50,907 nucleotides of DNA from Herbaspirillum sp. (GCA_028292625.1 JAQGLY010000057.1:1-50907), one strand, 5' to 3'; positions 1 through 7,365 are shown, numbered from the stretch's first letter. A program made the numbers and translations. The notes: a model not told the origin generated them from the sequence alone.

Positions 1-801
1 TTCATTGATTCAAGCGGCATTGTGTCGTGGCGCTTTTTCAGCGCCAAAGCGGATTTCGATTTTGTCGAGTGGGATTTTTCCGGCCAGGGCGAGAATTCCA
101 ATGCCGAGGAAGCCGCGACCTTGCTCGGCATTCTTGAAGACATGGGCAAAGAGGTGTACATGGCGGTCTATGACCAGCTAGGCGCCGTTGCTTGCCGGAT
201 TCTGGTGCCCGGCTATTCGGAAGTTTACCCTGTAGAAGATTTGATCTGGGATAACACCAACAAGGCGCTGTTGTTCCGCGCAGATATCTTGAACTTGCAT
301 CGCCTGGACGACGCAAGCCTGGAAGCGCTGCTTGAGCGTTTGGATAACAGTGATCTCGATGAATACTCCGACATCGCCACGTTGATCGGCATCGAATTTG
401 ACGAGAATACGGACTGGGGGCAGCTGACGGTTCTCGAGTTGAAGCTGCTGATTCATCTCGCCTTGCAGCAATTGGAGGCGGCGCACGAGCTGGTGGGAGC
501 CTTTCTGCAGTATAACGACAACACGCTCGAGCGCGGATTGTTTTACCAGGCCTTGAATGTGGTGCTGGAGGTTCTGCTGGATGACAACCGGGAACTGGAC
601 GACTACGCGGTCAACTTCCGTCGGATGTTTGGCAACGCTCGGATGGACGCGGTAATGGGGTCAGTGGACGGCAGCGTGCGCTTCTTCGGGTTAACGCCAA
701 CGAGTATGAAATTGGAGGGTCTCGATAGGCACCACCGCCTGATCGACAGCTACAAAAAATTGCATAAGGCTCGGGCCAATGTGGCGACTACAGCCAGTTA
801 G
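1..801 (+). CDS. ycaO: YcaO-type ribosomal protein S12 methylthiotransferase accessory protein, C-terminal part
   Basis: The reading frame is open from base 1 (FIDSSGIVSW...) to a TAA at 799-801, so the gene starts upstream of the window and 266 codons are visible. The region matches what I remember of the C-terminal half of E. coli YcaO: the FIDSSG, KEVYMAVYDQLGAVACRI, VPGYSEVYP and AEDL-like (VEDL) blocks, then an alpha-helical TPR-like tail. YcaO is reported to assist RimO in methylthiolation of ribosomal protein S12 in the cytosol; the ATP-binding YcaO core would lie mostly upstream and cannot be judged here. A GTG at 22 could be mistaken for a start, but the homology running through it rules that out. 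It is the last conserved gene before the degraded island that follows. Confidence 0.93.
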   Translation, partial: FIDSSGIVSWRFFSAKADFDFVEWDFSGQGENSNAEEAATLLGILEDMGKEVYMAVYDQLGAVACRILVPGYSEVYPVEDLIWDNTNKALLFRADILNLHRLDDASLEALLERLDNSDLDEYSDIATLIGIEFDENTDWGQLTVLELKLLIHLALQQLEAAHELVGAFLQYNDNTLERGLFYQALNVVLEVLLDDNRELDDYAVNFRRMFGNARMDAVMGSVDGSVRFFGLTPTSMKLEGLDRHHRLIDSYKKLHKARANVATTAS

Positions 802-928
802 GGTTACGAGTCATGGCTGGATGCGCTGATGCCGTTCATCCCCAGCACAAACGCTGTTCGATACCAGAGCGACCATCTGTGCCGGCGCGCATCAGCGTTG
901 ATGTCACCAGCGTTGATGGTCAGATACA

Positions 929-1117
929 AAGGACAGATCAAGGGAATCGCCATTGCGAAGGCCAGTGAGTGTAAAGGGCCGCAAGCAGCAACTGACTCAG
1001 CAACAAGTAGGTGCGTTGACCGCACGCGTCGGGCATGGTGAACCGAAAGCGAAGATCGCCCGTGACCTCGGGATCAGCAGAAATAGCCTATACAATTACC
1101 TTGAGCGGCTGCCGTGA
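929..1117 (+). pseudogene. Remnant of serine recombinase (resolvase/invertase), C-terminal HTH
   Basis: From about 968 to the TGA at 1115-1117 the frame reads VKGRKQQLTQQQ, then ARDLGISRNSLYNYL, the typical C-terminal helix-turn-helix of Tn3/Hin-type serine recombinases. Just upstream, in another frame, IKGIAIAKASE (around 935-970) matches the preceding linker of these enzymes, so a frameshift separates the two pieces. No catalytic N-terminal domain (no serine motif YxRVS) is found upstream. The fragment is therefore a dead relic of a transposon or plasmid resolvase and marks the stretch between ycaO and tRNA-Arg as mobile-element debris. Confidence 0.8.
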
Positions 1118-1232
1118 CAAGACCCGGTATTGCACCAGCATCGCCGCGTTACCAGTATGGGCACACTTGGTGAAAACACGCCCGGTAACCGCCACCGATA
1201 TGAATCGGGTTATCAAAATCTTTTTGAGAAGA

Positions 1233-1361
1233 TTAAATCTCATCTCCGATTAACCCTTGTGGTAGCTCTTCCATCTGCGCGGGCGGCATCTGCCATTCCA
1301 CGCAATCCGCAACGACGTCACCTTCCAAGTATTCGTCGACTTCATATGGTTTTTGAAACAT
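1233..1361 (-). CDS. Small 42-aa acidic protein of unknown function
   Basis: On the minus strand an ATG at 1361 is preceded by GGAGG with a 4-base spacer (TTGT), and a consensus -10 TATAAT lies about 30 bases upstream (1389-1394). The frame runs 42 codons to a TAA at 1233-1235. The product begins MFQKPYEVDEYL and ends in GLIGDEI; it is acidic, with many Asp/Glu, one Cys and one Trp. I do not recognise a family. The near-perfect initiation signals are the main support. It could be an accessory gene left from the element that also left the resolvase tail, perhaps an antitoxin-like or anti-repressor peptide, but that is a guess. A longer minus-strand frame over 1250-1543 is in a different phase and less convincing. 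Confidence 0.45.
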   Translation of the reverse strand: MFQKPYEVDEYLEGDVVADCVEWQMPPAQMEELPQGLIGDEI

Positions 1362-1388
1362 ACAACCTCCAACATGTGCGTTTGCACA

Positions 1389-1394
1389 ATTATA
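1389..1394 (-). promoter_or_regulatory. Consensus -10 element for the 42-aa ORF
   Basis: The minus strand reads TATAAT exactly, 27 bases 5' of the start codon at 1361. No good TTGACA is seen 16-18 bases further upstream, so the promoter would be weak or activator dependent. Confidence 0.35.
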
Positions 1395-1795
1395 TGACCC
1401 AATATAAATAACCGGTTCACCTTAATTTGTAAGTAATTATGTTGCGTTCGCACAAAAAACATTAAATGCCAGAATTGCAGACTCGTCCTAACACCCACGA
1501 CGAGCGTACCGTCAAAGCAGTACAGTAAAAAATCAATTTGCATTTGGCGCGAATGTCGCCTTTGGGTCGAAAGTGCCAGTTCGCGGACGGGTACTATCGG
1601 CCATGAACCGCCGTTCGCCGACCTTTGCTTAGGGCCGTTTGAACGGCCGATCCGCTGTCATTAACGGACATGCGGGCTCGGAGTCCGTCCACATTTTTTA
1701 TGAAATTCACGCGATCGCGAGGACTACGGTAAACTACCGGTGGCCCGAGCGGGAACGCCCATACGGGTCTACATTGACTTCATTTCATAACGTAC

Positions 1796-1857
1796 CCAGG
1801 TAGCTTTCCGAGAACCTCCTAACCGTTCATAACGGCTTCTCACCTGGGGTTCTCGGG
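1796..1857. repeat. Interleaved inverted repeats, pseudoknot-capable
   Basis: Arm A CCCAGGT (1796-1802) is complementary to A' ACCTGGG (1842-1848). Arm B CCGAGAACC (1808-1816) is complementary to B' GGTTCTCGG (1848-1856). A small hairpin CCGTT-cat-AACGG (1823-1835) lies inside. The order A-B-A'-B' cannot form as a simple nested hairpin: it is either an H-type pseudoknot or two mutually exclusive stems sharing base 1848. On the plus strand it lies 190 bases upstream of the SulP gene. Confidence 0.6.
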
Positions 1858-1872
1858 CATGGGCGCGCTCGC

Positions 1873-1891
1873 TTGTTCGATATTCGAACAA
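1873..1891. promoter_or_regulatory. 19-bp palindrome, operator-like
   Basis: TTGTTCGA-tat-TCGAACAA is a perfect 8-bp inverted repeat with a 3-bp centre. It lies 16 bases after the interleaved repeat and about 160 bases before the SulP start. Its size and symmetry fit a dimeric repressor site; too short-armed and not followed by a T tract, so not a terminator. No cognate regulator is identifiable nearby. Confidence 0.4.
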
Positions 1892-2048
1892 CGCGCTTCA
1901 CCTTTCGACTTTTACCGACGCTATGCTTTTGAAGCGTTGCGCTGTCATCTTGTCGCACTTTGAGCCCGGAGCTTCCAGTCGGCACATTCAGCACCTCGCG
2001 CCGTTCACAGGTGCAGTGTTTTTTTTTATCTGACTACGAAAACAATTA

Positions 2049-3536
2049 ATGAAGATTCAATCACTCCGAGAGCAGTGGCCATCGAACATCCCTAGTAACG
2101 CGCTTGCGGGCCTCACCTCGTCGTTTGCCCTCGTCCCCGAATGCATCGCCTTTGCGTTGGTCGCGCAAGTGAATCCTCTTATGGGGCTTTATGGCGCTTT
2201 CATCATTTGTACACTGACCGCCATCTTTGGTGGCCGGCCTGGAATGATCTCGGGCGCCGCTGGCTCGATGGCTGTCGTGATCGTCGCGCTTGTCGTAGAG
2301 CACGGCGTCCAATACCTTCTAGCCACCGTTGTCCTGAGCGGTGCGCTGATGATGCTTTTCGGGCTATTGCGTCTGGGTAAGCTAATTCGAATGGTGCCGC
2401 ATCCGGTCATGATCGGATTTGTGAACGGCTTGGCCATTATCATCGCCATGGCGCAACTGGGGCATTTCAAGCACACCACTTCCCAAGGTGAGGTATGGCT
2501 GCAAGGGACACCATTGGTGGTCATGTGTGCATTGGTTGCACTGACGATGCTGATTGTCTACCTACTGCCTCGAATCACCAAGGCGGTACCGCCGGCCCTC
2601 GTCGCCATCGTCAGCGTCGGATTGCTCAGTCAGCTCATGCATTTGCCTACGCGGACGTTGGGAGACATGGCACATATCGCAGGCACCTTCCCAAGCTTTC
2701 ATCTGCCGCAGATTCCGTTTGACTTCGAGACTTTTAGGATTGTTTTTCCCTACGCACTGCTCATGGCGATTGTGGGTTTGCTGGAAACACTGCTGACTTT
2801 CAACCTCACCGATGAGATCACCGAGACTCGTGGACGACCGAATCGCGAATGTCTAACACTCGGCATTTCAAACGTCGTTTCGGGTCTATTCGGCGGGATG
2901 GGCGGTTGCGCCATGATCGGTCAAACCATGATCAACCTGAATTCGGGAGGGCGCAGCCGCCTGTCAGGAGCGACGAGCGGCATCATGATCCTTTTGTTCA
3001 TCCTCTTCTTATCCCCGCTCATCGAACGGATCCCCTTGGCCGCACTGGTCGGGGTGATGTTCGTTGTCGCACAACAGACCTTTGCATGGGGATCGCTTCG
3101 GGTGCTGGGTAAAGTTCCTCGCAACGACGCGCTGGTGATCATCGCCGTGACCGTGATTACCGTTTTTACCGACCTAGCGATTGCCGTACTGTGTGGCATC
3201 GTCATTGCCGCATTGAACTTCGCCTGGCAGCATGCACGCGAAATACGCGCCGAAGTGAAAAACAACAATGATGGTGCGCGGACATATGTCTTGCACGGCA
3301 CATTGTTCTTCGCGTCTACCGCAAATTTCCAGGACCTTTTCCATCTCCAAACCGATGCAGAAGAAATCATAGTTGATTGCCGGCATTTGCACGTGGCTGA
3401 TCACTCTGCGATAGTTGCTTTCGAAACGCTGAAGGACCGCTATCAAAAGGCCGGAAGGCGTTTGCGATTTGCGAACCTATCGACGCGCAATCAACATATT
3501 CTCAAACGGGCTGGTGTTTCCCTTATCAACGTCTGA
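2049..3536 (+). CDS. SulP-family anion transporter with C-terminal STAS domain
   Basis: The 495-residue product is an inner-membrane protein of the SulP/SLC26 family, carriers of sulfate, bicarbonate or other anions. Residues about 15-390 hold the hydrophobic core, including the family segment around ALVPECIAFALVA and the GGMGGCAMIGQTMINL block. Residues about 400-495 form a STAS domain (TLFFASTANF, then VDCRHLHVADHSAI). Length is at the short end for bacterial SulP proteins but both domains look complete. It stands alone, with recombinase fragments on both sides, so it is probably the cargo of a degraded island. Substrate cannot be told from sequence. The ATG at 2049 lacks an obvious ribosome-binding site; a later start would cut into the first helix. 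Confidence 0.9.
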   Translation: MKIQSLREQWPSNIPSNALAGLTSSFALVPECIAFALVAQVNPLMGLYGAFIICTLTAIFGGRPGMISGAAGSMAVVIVALVVEHGVQYLLATVVLSGALMMLFGLLRLGKLIRMVPHPVMIGFVNGLAIIIAMAQLGHFKHTTSQGEVWLQGTPLVVMCALVALTMLIVYLLPRITKAVPPALVAIVSVGLLSQLMHLPTRTLGDMAHIAGTFPSFHLPQIPFDFETFRIVFPYALLMAIVGLLETLLTFNLTDEITETRGRPNRECLTLGISNVVSGLFGGMGGCAMIGQTMINLNSGGRSRLSGATSGIMILLFILFLSPLIERIPLAALVGVMFVVAQQTFAWGSLRVLGKVPRNDALVIIAVTVITVFTDLAIAVLCGIVIAALNFAWQHAREIRAEVKNNNDGARTYVLHGTLFFASTANFQDLFHLQTDAEEIIVDCRHLHVADHSAIVAFETLKDRYQKAGRRLRFANLSTRNQHILKRAGVSLINV

Positions 3537-3557
3537 CGCCGATCGAATCGCAAACCT

Positions 3558-3916
3558 GTGTGGCCGTTGTACTTTGAAAGCGGCCATTTTTTCACCTATC
3601 AACAGGAGGTGAAAAGCAAGCACCTGGAGCAGCACAAGCCGGACCGAATCCACACGATCAACAATAGCTCGTATCAAAAGGCGCGCATCAGGGCGAAATT
3701 GCAGCATGTCCGGTGCATGACCTTCGCCACACTTACGCTTAGCGCCTGCGCGACGCTGGCGTGACGAGTGAGGATAGGGCGGTATTGATGGGCCATGCGG
3801 TTAAAAATATGTCGCAGCATTATGCAACACCGACGATTGCGCGGCTGATTGAAATGTCGAACCTGGTACAGTCGACCAGGGACACGCCGACGTTACTCAG
3901 GATTGTGAATGGATAG
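3558..3916 (+). pseudogene. Degraded phage-type tyrosine recombinase (integrase), C-terminal catalytic part
   Basis: In the frame ending at the TAG 3914-3916 the sequence reads VHDLRHTYA, then a stop codon, then RLRDAGVTSEDRAVLMGH and SQHYATPTIARLIEM. These are the box-II HxxR, the L-GH and the Tyr-nucleophile (QHY) regions of XerD/phage integrases. An in-frame TAG interrupts box II. The upstream part (FTYQQE..., INNSSYQKARIRAKL at about 3590-3700) lies in another frame, so a frameshift is also present, and there is no N-terminal half. The gene is dead. It lies about 160 bp from tRNA-Arg, a common attachment site for such enzymes. Confidence 0.85.
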
Positions 3917-3949
3917 CGCCGGGAAAAGTCACGCAAAAAGTCACGCAGC

Positions 3950-3987
3950 AAGAACAAAAGCCGATCGGCGCTCTCAGCGCCGATCGG
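3950..3987 (-). terminator. Perfect 12-bp hairpin, possible minus-strand terminator
   Basis: CCGATCGGCGCT-ctc-AGCGCCGATCGG (3961-3987) is a perfect 12-bp stem. On the minus strand it is followed by CTTTTGTTCTT, so it could serve as a second terminator behind tRNA-Arg, or as the end of the dead integrase. Confidence 0.5.
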
Positions 3988-4040
3988 TCAAATTCAAAGC
4001 GGTATTAATACGGTGATACCTGTCTTTTTCATAGACAGAA

Positions 4041-4074
4041 AAGAAAAAAGGGCCCATCTGACGATGGACCCTTT
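4041..4074 (-). terminator. Rho-independent terminator of tRNA-Arg
   Basis: Minus strand: AAAGGG-t-CCATC, 4-base loop, GATGG-g-CCCTTT followed by TTTCTTTTC. The stem begins 5 bases after the tRNA CCA end, as expected for a monocistronic tRNA transcript. Confidence 0.75.
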
Positions 4075-4079
4075 ATATC

Positions 4080-4156
4080 TGGTGCGGCTGGCAGGAATCG
4101 AACCCACGACCCCTTGGTTCGTAGCCAAGTACTCTATCCAGCTGAGCTACAGCCGC
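4080..4156 (-). tRNA. tRNA-Arg (anticodon ACG)
   Basis: The minus strand folds as a full cloverleaf of 77 nt. Acceptor arms GCGGCTG and CAGCCGC pair over 7 bp with discriminator A and an encoded CCA. The D arm contains AGCTCAGCTGGATAGAG, the anticodon stem CTTGG/CCAAG encloses loop CTACGAA (anticodon ACG, read as ICG), and the T arm contains GGTTCGAATCC. It would decode CGU, CGC and CGA. The adjacent integrase relic suggests it has served as an attachment site. Confidence 0.97.
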
Positions 4157-4405
4157 GAAAAACAAGATTATAGCAGGGGTATTTCAGGAAGGGAAGAGGT
4201 TAAATCGACCAATATTCAAAGATCGATTATCTGTTCCTATCAGCTTCATAAGCGCGGGCTTGCTTTCAATATCCGCTTGGCCGGATGTGTAACCGCGTGT
4301 AATGGCGGTCAACGCGACAGGGCGGCGCATCGTTTCCGCCTTGTAGCACAGCACACCGTGTGCGCTACGAGACAGATAGACATGACAACCACTTGAGGAT
4401 TCAAA

Positions 4406-4642
4406 ATGAACAAATTACTCGCTGCCCTGATCGCCGGTTTGTTTGCTGCTTCGGCATATGCTCAAACGCCTGCCGCTCCGGCAGCGCCGACTGCGCCCGC
4501 GACAACCGCCACCGCGCATCCGAAGGCCGATACCGCGATGGCTAAAACCAAGCATGTCGCGAAGAAGACCAAAGCCAAGGCGTCCAAGAAAACGCATAAG
4601 GCATCGAATCACCCCAAGGCGGCCGCGCCCGCCGCAAAGTAA
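4406..4642 (+). CDS. Small exported Ala/Lys-rich protein (acid-shock-like)
   Basis: The 78-residue product opens with a clear Sec signal peptide (MNKLLAALIAGLFAASAYA, cleavage after AYA). The mature part first has Pro/Ala repeats (residues about 20-38), then a highly basic stretch rich in Lys, Ala and His (KTKHVAKKTKAKASKK) and ends APAAK. This composition resembles the Asr acid-shock proteins and the many PAA/Lys-rich exported peptides of Burkholderiales; I see no catalytic motif. GAGG lies 10 bases before the ATG (TTGAGGATTCAAAATG). It appears to be a single-gene unit ending at the terminator 4705-4735. Periplasmic location is inferred; function is unknown. Confidence 0.75.
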   Translation: MNKLLAALIAGLFAASAYAQTPAAPAAPTAPATTATAHPKADTAMAKTKHVAKKTKAKASKKTHKASNHPKAAAPAAK

Positions 4643-4704
4643 TGCATTGATCCAGGGTTTCGGCTCCGCCGGCGTTGCGAGCGAATCGGCCCGACAATTG
4701 CAAC

Positions 4705-4735
4705 AACCTCCGGATGAAACACCGGAGGTTTTTTT
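4705..4735 (+). terminator. Rho-independent terminator
   Basis: AACCTCCGG, 8-base loop, CCGGAGGTT followed by five more T. It ends the small basic protein gene; the A-rich left arm may let it act on the convergent rubredoxin reductase transcript as well. Confidence 0.85.
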
Positions 4736-4781
4736 ATGCCTTCGCTACCTGCTTTCAGCTTGGTTGACGCTCCCGCCTTGC

Positions 4782-5969
4782 TTACCGTTTTTCAGCTTTC
4801 GATCCCAGCGCCGCCAGTAAAGCCTGTCGCATTTTGGTTTCCTGCGGCGCCAGTCCGAATCCCATCAGGATGCCGTCGGCATCGATGAAACGCGCAATCG
4901 TGCGGGCCTCGTCCTGTTCGCTTTCCCAGCGGCCACCGGCGACGGCATGCGTCGGCGGCGGCACCAGCGCCAGCGGATAGCTGGGCGTTTTGACGATGAC
5001 TGGCGCGGCGGGCAGACTGATGGCGGTGGCATCGCCCAGCAGCGTTTTGGCGATCGCGCGGCCGGCTGTCAGGATGGGCGCGATATACGGCAGCGGGCTG
5101 GTGCGGCCTGCGTCGTCGAGCAGATATTCGGCGCAATCGCCCAATGCATAAACATCTTCGGCGCTGGTCTTGCCAAAGGCGTCGATGACGATGCCGCGCG
5201 CGGTTTGCAATTGCGCTGCCTGCGCCAGACGGATGTCGGGACGCAGACCGACGGCCGACAGCACGACGTCGGCGGTGACGACGGAGCCGTCGCTCAGCGT
5301 GACGTTCAATTCGTCGCCGTTGCGGTCGATGCTGGCGGCGGTCACGCCCAGCTTTAAGCCGATGCCGCGCGCGGTCAGCGCGGTATGCAGGCCTTGCGAC
5401 AAAATCGGTGCGGCCAGCGCCGCCAGCGGCAGCGTGTTTTTGTCGACCAGCGTAACGGCGTGACCGTGGCCGGACAGGTCGTCGGCGAATTCGCAACCGA
5501 TCAGACCGGCGCCCAGAATGGCGACGCGGGCGGCGTCGCGCTGTTGCGGCAGCAGACTGTCGCGGAAGGCGATGTAGTCTTCGATGTGATTGACCGACAG
5601 CACTTCGTGCGCCGCATTGCCGGCGATCGGCAGCCGGATCGGCTGCGCGCCGACCGCCAATACCAGTTTGTCGTAGTCGAATACGCCGCTGCTGGTGGAG
5701 ACGGTTTTCGCGGCGGTGTCGATGCTGTCGACTCGCGCGCCGGTGATAATGCTGGCGCCCAATTGCTCTCCCATTTGACTGGCGCTTTGGGTGATCAATT
5801 GCGCGGCCTGTTTTTTCTGCGCGAATGCGTTGGACAGCATCGGCTTCGAATAGAAGCCGCCATTGTCGGCGGTAATCATCAGGATTGGAACGGTTTTATC
5901 CAGTTTGCGCAATTCGCGCGCGACGGTATAAGCGGCCAGTCCGGCGCCGACAATGACGATTGGTTTCAT
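4782..5969 (-). CDS. Rubredoxin-NAD(+) reductase-like FAD oxidoreductase
   Basis: The 395-residue protein is a two-dinucleotide-fold pyridine nucleotide-disulfide oxidoreductase. The FAD motif is at the N-terminus (IVGAGLAAYTVARELR, residues 5-20), the NAD motif near residue 150 (VAILGAGLIGCEFADDL), and the second FAD contact ends in DVYALGDCAEY (about 270). It lacks the CxxxxC redox disulfide, as expected for rubredoxin reductases (AlkT/RubB type), which pass electrons from NADH to rubredoxin. It is the third gene of an apparent operon, 30 bases after rubredoxin and downstream of rubrerythrin, which makes the electron chain NADH - this enzyme - rubredoxin - rubrerythrin - peroxide very likely. 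Cytosolic. Confidence 0.9.
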   Translation of the reverse strand: MKPIVIVGAGLAAYTVARELRKLDKTVPILMITADNGGFYSKPMLSNAFAQKKQAAQLITQSASQMGEQLGASIITGARVDSIDTAAKTVSTSSGVFDYDKLVLAVGAQPIRLPIAGNAAHEVLSVNHIEDYIAFRDSLLPQQRDAARVAILGAGLIGCEFADDLSGHGHAVTLVDKNTLPLAALAAPILSQGLHTALTARGIGLKLGVTAASIDRNGDELNVTLSDGSVVTADVVLSAVGLRPDIRLAQAAQLQTARGIVIDAFGKTSAEDVYALGDCAEYLLDDAGRTSPLPYIAPILTAGRAIAKTLLGDATAISLPAAPVIVKTPSYPLALVPPPTHAVAGGRWESEQDEARTIARFIDADGILMGFGLAPQETKMRQALLAALGSKAEKR

Positions 5970-5999
5970 GATTTCAAGATAAACGAAGCAGGGGATGGA

Positions 6000-6164
6000 T
6001 TAGATTTGCACCATGTCGAAATCGGCTTTGGCGACGCCGCAGTCGGGGCATTCCCAGTCTTCGGGAATGTCGGCCCATTTGGTGCCCGCGGCGATGCCTT
6101 CTTCCGGCATGCCGACTGCTTCGTCATAGATGAAACCGCACACTATGCATTGATATTGATTCAT
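6000..6164 (-). CDS. Rubredoxin (54 aa)
   Basis: A 54-residue reading frame encodes a canonical rubredoxin: C6-x2-C9 ([12 protein letters not shown]), the aromatic core (W30, W37), and C39-x2-C42 ([13 protein letters not shown]). The four cysteines bind a single iron and carry one electron. It sits between rubrerythrin (38 bases upstream) and rubredoxin reductase (30 bases downstream) on the same strand, so it is the electron shuttle between them. AGAGGA lies 7 bases before the ATG (AAAAGAGGAAAATAAATG). It is small enough to be missed by automatic gene callers. Confidence 0.96.
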   Translation of the reverse strand: MNQYQCIVCGFIYDEAVGMPEEGIAAGTKWADIPEDWECPDCGVAKADFDMVQI

Positions 6165-6202
6165 TTATTTTCCTCTTTTAGCGGTATGGTTGGTTCGGTA
6201 AA

Positions 6203-6694
6203 TTACGCTGCGGCGTTCAGGGCGTTCAACGCGTCCTGATAGTGATTGGCATGACGCTCTTCGACTTTCGCCAGCGCGGCGAAACGCTTGGCCGCCTTTT
6301 CCAGCGTCAGTTTGAATGCCGCCGCATGTTCCTTCGACTCGGCGATCTGTTCGTCGAATTCGGCGACCGCGGCCTGATTGCCTTCTTCCACGGCCAGGTG
6401 GCGGAATGTCGGATACATCTCGGTGTATTCGTAGGTTTCGCCTTCGATCGCGATTTCCAGCGATTTGGCCGGTGTCAATTTGCTTTTCGGATACAGCAAG
6501 TCCAGATGACCGAAAGCGTGCATGACTTCCTGATCTGCGGTGTCTTCGAAAATCTTCGCGACATCCAATGCACCAGCTTCACGCGCCAATTTGGCGAAAT
6601 AGCGGTATTTGATGTGCGCCATCGATTCGCCGGCAAAGGCGGCTTCCAGGTTTTCGATAGTGACGGATTTGATGCCATTGTCTTGGGTTGCCAT
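6203..6694 (-). CDS. Rubrerythrin without rubredoxin domain (peroxidase)
   Basis: The 163-residue product is a ferritin-like four-helix diiron protein. Ligand candidates are E23 (FAGESMAHIKY), E56 and H59 (QEVMH), E89/E92 (GETYEYTEMYP) and E145 and H148 (VEERH). The usual C-terminal CxxC rubredoxin domain is absent; instead a separate rubredoxin is encoded next. Rubrerythrins reduce hydrogen peroxide to water with electrons from rubredoxin. It leads the operon; GAGGAG precedes the ATG by 7 bases. A plausible regulator such as OxyR or PerR is not encoded nearby. Compared with the Burkholderia rubrerythrin I remember, there are extra residues between the third and fourth helices. Confidence 0.92.
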   Translation of the reverse strand: MATQDNGIKSVTIENLEAAFAGESMAHIKYRYFAKLAREAGALDVAKIFEDTADQEVMHAFGHLDLLYPKSKLTPAKSLEIAIEGETYEYTEMYPTFRHLAVEEGNQAAVAEFDEQIAESKEHAAAFKLTLEKAAKRFAALAKVEERHANHYQDALNALNAAA

Positions 6695-7149
6695 GGTGTT
6701 TCTCCTCAGAAAAATTTAACGTAAATAAAATGGGTATTTGCTAAATGCAATCACCATGAGATGAATCATAGTTATTTACGATAAGGTTGGGAAATTGATT
6801 GTTTGCATGAGAGAAATAGCTTTTTACTTATTGAAAATAATAAATTAATTGGTTTTAGCTATTTTATCGGACTCCGCTTATTTTTGCAGCGAGATAGCTG
6901 GCAGGAACATGTATGAAGGTGCTCAGCGAGTGAATTCTTCAGTGTCGGCGGTTTTACATGTTCTGAAAGTATGGTCAACGACAGCTTCCGTGCGCCGTTT
7001 CTGCATGGTGGCGCGCGCTACTGGTACAGGCCGGGCAAATCTCACCCTCACAAAGGGGGAGCGCACCCGATGGGGCATTCATTGTTACGAATGATCTGCT
7101 CTGCCCCAATTGTTAACTTCACAAAAGTAACCTTTACAGGAGATTTATC
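6695..7149. other. 455-bp divergent intergenic region, AT-rich
   Basis: This holds the promoters for the rubrerythrin operon (leftward) and for the small exported protein (rightward). The part 6720-6860 is strongly AT-rich compared with its neighbours. I see no convincing gene; frames over 6849-7094 have no family resemblance and no good start. ATAG-n7-CGAT at 6768-6782 resembles one OxyR half-site but has a mismatch and no partner. Confidence 0.5.
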
Positions 7150-7365
7150 ATGAAAAAGTACGCAATTGCTGTTTCGCTCGTCACTGCCATGCTTGGCGCA
7201 TGGATTCCATCGGCTCACGCATGCGACTTGATTGGAATAGCGCCCGACGTTTGCAAGGCCGGTTGCACCTTCATTTTCGGTAAGGACACCAGCGCAGAGA
7301 AAATGTGCCAACTGGGCTCAACGCAACATCCAAAATCCGGTAACGGCGCTAAGGCCACCCCCTAA
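7150..7365 (+). CDS. Small exported cysteine-containing protein, unknown
   Basis: The 71-residue product has a typical Sec signal peptide (MKKYAIAVSLVTAMLGAW...AHA, cleavage before CDLIG). The mature 47-residue peptide carries four cysteines in the pattern C-x9-C-x3-C-x13-C and a basic C-terminal tail. Two disulfides in the periplasm seem likely. AGGAG lies 7 bases before the ATG. I do not recognise a family; it may also be a lipoprotein-like peptide, but the cleavage region AHA-C lacks the usual lipobox (LxxC). The gene stands alone and is followed by a terminator. Confidence 0.65.
   Translation: MKKYAIAVSLVTAMLGAWIPSAHACDLIGIAPDVCKAGCTFIFGKDTSAEKMCQLGSTQHPKSGNGAKATP

Larger units (their letters stand above)
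1362..2048. other. 687-bp stretch without a convincing gene; contains structured repeats
   Basis: No reading frame here has both a plausible start signal and recognisable protein character. The stretch contains the promoter of the 42-aa ORF at its left edge, a degenerate segment near 1555-1625, the interleaved inverted repeat at 1796-1857 and the 19-bp palindrome at 1873-1891. The SulP start at 2049 has no clear Shine-Dalgarno (only a T-rich tract and AACAATTA precede it). Confidence 0.6.

Noticed and set aside
1250..1543. 97-codon minus-strand frame
   Set aside because: Its codons are in a different phase from the frame at 1233-1361, which has far better start signals; no protein-like character.
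4013..4396. 127-codon plus-strand frame across tRNA-Arg
   Set aside because: It covers a complete tRNA gene and its terminator and has no start signal.
6768..6782. OxyR-like half-site ATAG-n7-CGAT before the rubrerythrin operon
   Set aside because: One mismatch in the core and no second half-site at the required distance; not enough to call.
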